A DNA stretch of 64,000 nucleotides. Origin: an uncultured Opitutia bacterium (lineage in GTDB: Bacteria; Verrucomicrobiota; Verrucomicrobiia; Opitutales; Opitutaceae). The stretch's first letter is position 1. Each line of letters opens with the position of its first letter. The DNA lies in assembly GCA_903827245.1 (NCBI GenBank), contig CAIKHO010000001.1, positions 1 through 64,000 of the forward strand. Direction: 5' to 3'. Below the pieces are notes generated by a model. The model searched no databases. It worked only from the letters and a program-made list of their open reading frames with translations, and was not told the origin of the DNA. The position numbers and the translations under genes were made by a program. Shown piece by piece: positions 63,140 to 64,000 of the stretch.

Positions 63140-64000
63140 TTATTTGAGGCTGCTGAGATAGGCCACGAGGGCGGTGATGTCCTCTTCAGTAAGCGTGAAG
63201 TTGGCCTTGCCCGTCTTCGGGTCGATATACCCGCCGTTGTACATCTTGTTGCCCGGCTTCACCTGGTTGGGGTGGCGGAGCCAGCGGGCCAGCTGGTCGG
63301 GTGTGTTCTCGAGGAGTCCCGCCGCGATCGTGGTGCGGGCGCCGACATGGGTGAGGTTGGGCCCGGTGATTCCGACGCCCTCATGCCCGCGCACGGTGTG
63401 GCAGCCAATGCAGGTTTTTTCCTGGAAGAGCTTGCGACCCTGCGCGATCAGCGCGGGATTCTCATCCTTGTTCGGGAACTGCTGCTGCTGCCAGTTCTCG
63501 AGCGGCGTCACGGATGCGCCCGGGTCCCACTTCGGCGTGAACCCGTACTCGTTGATCTTGTACGAGGCGAATTGCGCCTTGGCCTGCGGCGAGCCGGCGG
63601 CCACGGCGGCGACGACGCGGGCCGGCTCCTTTTGGGCGGAGAGCCAGGCGGCAAAATCCTTTTCATTGAGCGCAATGACCCGGAAGCGCATCACGGCATG
63701 CGAATCGCCACAGTACTCGGCGCACTGGCCCCAGAAATAGCCGGGCTGGTCGGCTTCCATCCAGATCGCGTTTCCGCGGTTGGGGATCATGTCCACCTTG
63801 CCGGCGAGCTTCGGAACCCAGAACGAGTGGATGACATCCGCCGTGCGCAGCTGGATTCGGACGGGGCGGCCGGCGGGAATCACCAGCTCGTTGCCGGTGG
63901 TCAGGGGGCCGACGCCGTTGATCTGCTCCTTGGGATACTCGAATTTGAACCACCATTGCGACGCGGTTGCCGTGACCTCGTAGGCGTTGGCCTTCTCGGC
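63140..64000 (-). CDS. ctaC: Cytochrome c oxidase subunit II fused to cytochrome c, 5' end outside the window
   Basis: The reading frame is open to the right edge (codons GCC from 64000), so the N-terminus and membrane helices are missing here. 286 residues are visible. The CuA domain starts SQWWFKFEYP and has the ligands in FWVPKLAGKVD and CAEYCGDSHAVMRF. A C-terminal cytochrome c domain carries CIGCH in KLFQEKTCIGCHTVRGHEG and an axial Met in KPGNKMYNGG. That fusion defines the caa3 type: electrons pass from the cytochrome c domain to CuA. Confidence 0.95.
   Translation of the reverse strand, partial: AEKANAYEVTATASQWWFKFEYPKEQINGVGPLTTGNELVIPAGRPVRIQLRTADVIHSFWVPKLAGKVDMIPNRGNAIWMEADQPGYFWGQCAEYCGDSHAVMRFRVIALNEKDFAAWLSAQKEPARVVAAVAAGSPQAKAQFASYKINEYGFTPKWDPGASVTPLENWQQQQFPNKDENPALIAQGRKLFQEKTCIGCHTVRGHEGVGITGPNLTHVGARTTIAAGLLENTPDQLARWLRHPNQVKPGNKMYNGGYIDPKTGKANFTLTEEDITALVAYLSSLK

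Overview
The window looks like a chromosomal segment of a GC-rich, Gram-negative heterotroph. A member of the Verrucomicrobiota, probably Opitutaceae-like, fits best. The evidence is the mix of a short GSII-type glutamine synthetase, several GH28 pectinases, signal-peptide and Tat-exported sugar enzymes, a caa3-type oxidase, a PQQ dehydrogenase/cytochrome c pair, an ECF sigma operon with an LTxxQ periplasmic protein, and high-GC codon use. This assignment is inference; no rRNA is present. No phage, IS element or CRISPR array is visible.

Layout. 1-6 kb: a decayed AAA ATPase, an MFS carrier, and a minus-strand PQQ dehydrogenase / cytochrome c / NHL-propeller operon. 6-11 kb: lactate permease, a VOC protein, a DinB-like protein and leuA. 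11-14.4 kb: an ECF sigma operon, the 4.5S SRP RNA gene, and dnaX with an in-frame A AAA AAG slippery site followed by an open -1 frame. 14.6-17.6 kb: a minimal kinase-like protein, a PP2C phosphatase and a GGCT-fold protein, then glnA with a candidate sigma-54 promoter and a strong terminator. 17.7-21 kb: an O-antigen-ligase-like gene and a CHASE2 adenylate cyclase that appear joined by a deletion. 21-31.7 kb: a minus-strand pectin/rhamnogalacturonan block (GH105, SGNH acetylesterase, three GH28, two CBM9-PKD paralogues). 31.8-35.8 kb: four HupE/UreJ-type membrane proteins with a SurA/PpiC-like protein in a tightly overlapping operon. 36-42.7 kb: an esterase, ilvB, a YmdB-like phosphodiesterase, accA, a TPR protein and queA. 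42.7-49.8 kb: tRNA-Thr(CGT), an AT-rich gap with a long hairpin, a type IV pilin, a LON-N protein, dnaK, groES-groEL and a PhnP-like hydrolase. 49.9-58.9 kb: a ten-gene sulfur assimilation run (Rrf2 regulator, YezD, porin, sulfate-binding protein, two M14-like proteins, CysT, CysW, CysA, CysK). 58.9-64 kb: ctaG and a cytochrome c oxidase operon that runs off the right edge.

How it works together. The pectin block would cleave homogalacturonan and rhamnogalacturonan outside or at the surface of the cell and deacetylate it. The sulfur run would bring sulfate through a porin and ABC importer to cysteine synthase under an Fe-S-type Rrf2 regulator. The oxidase and the PQQ dehydrogenase/cytochrome c pair serve periplasmic electron transfer.

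The observations most worth a second look are the dnaX frameshift architecture, the HupE x4 plus foldase operon, the active/degenerate M14 pair embedded in the sulfate operon, the 136-residue kinase-like protein paired with a PP2C phosphatase, the ligase/cyclase deletion junction, and small families of intergenic palindromes.
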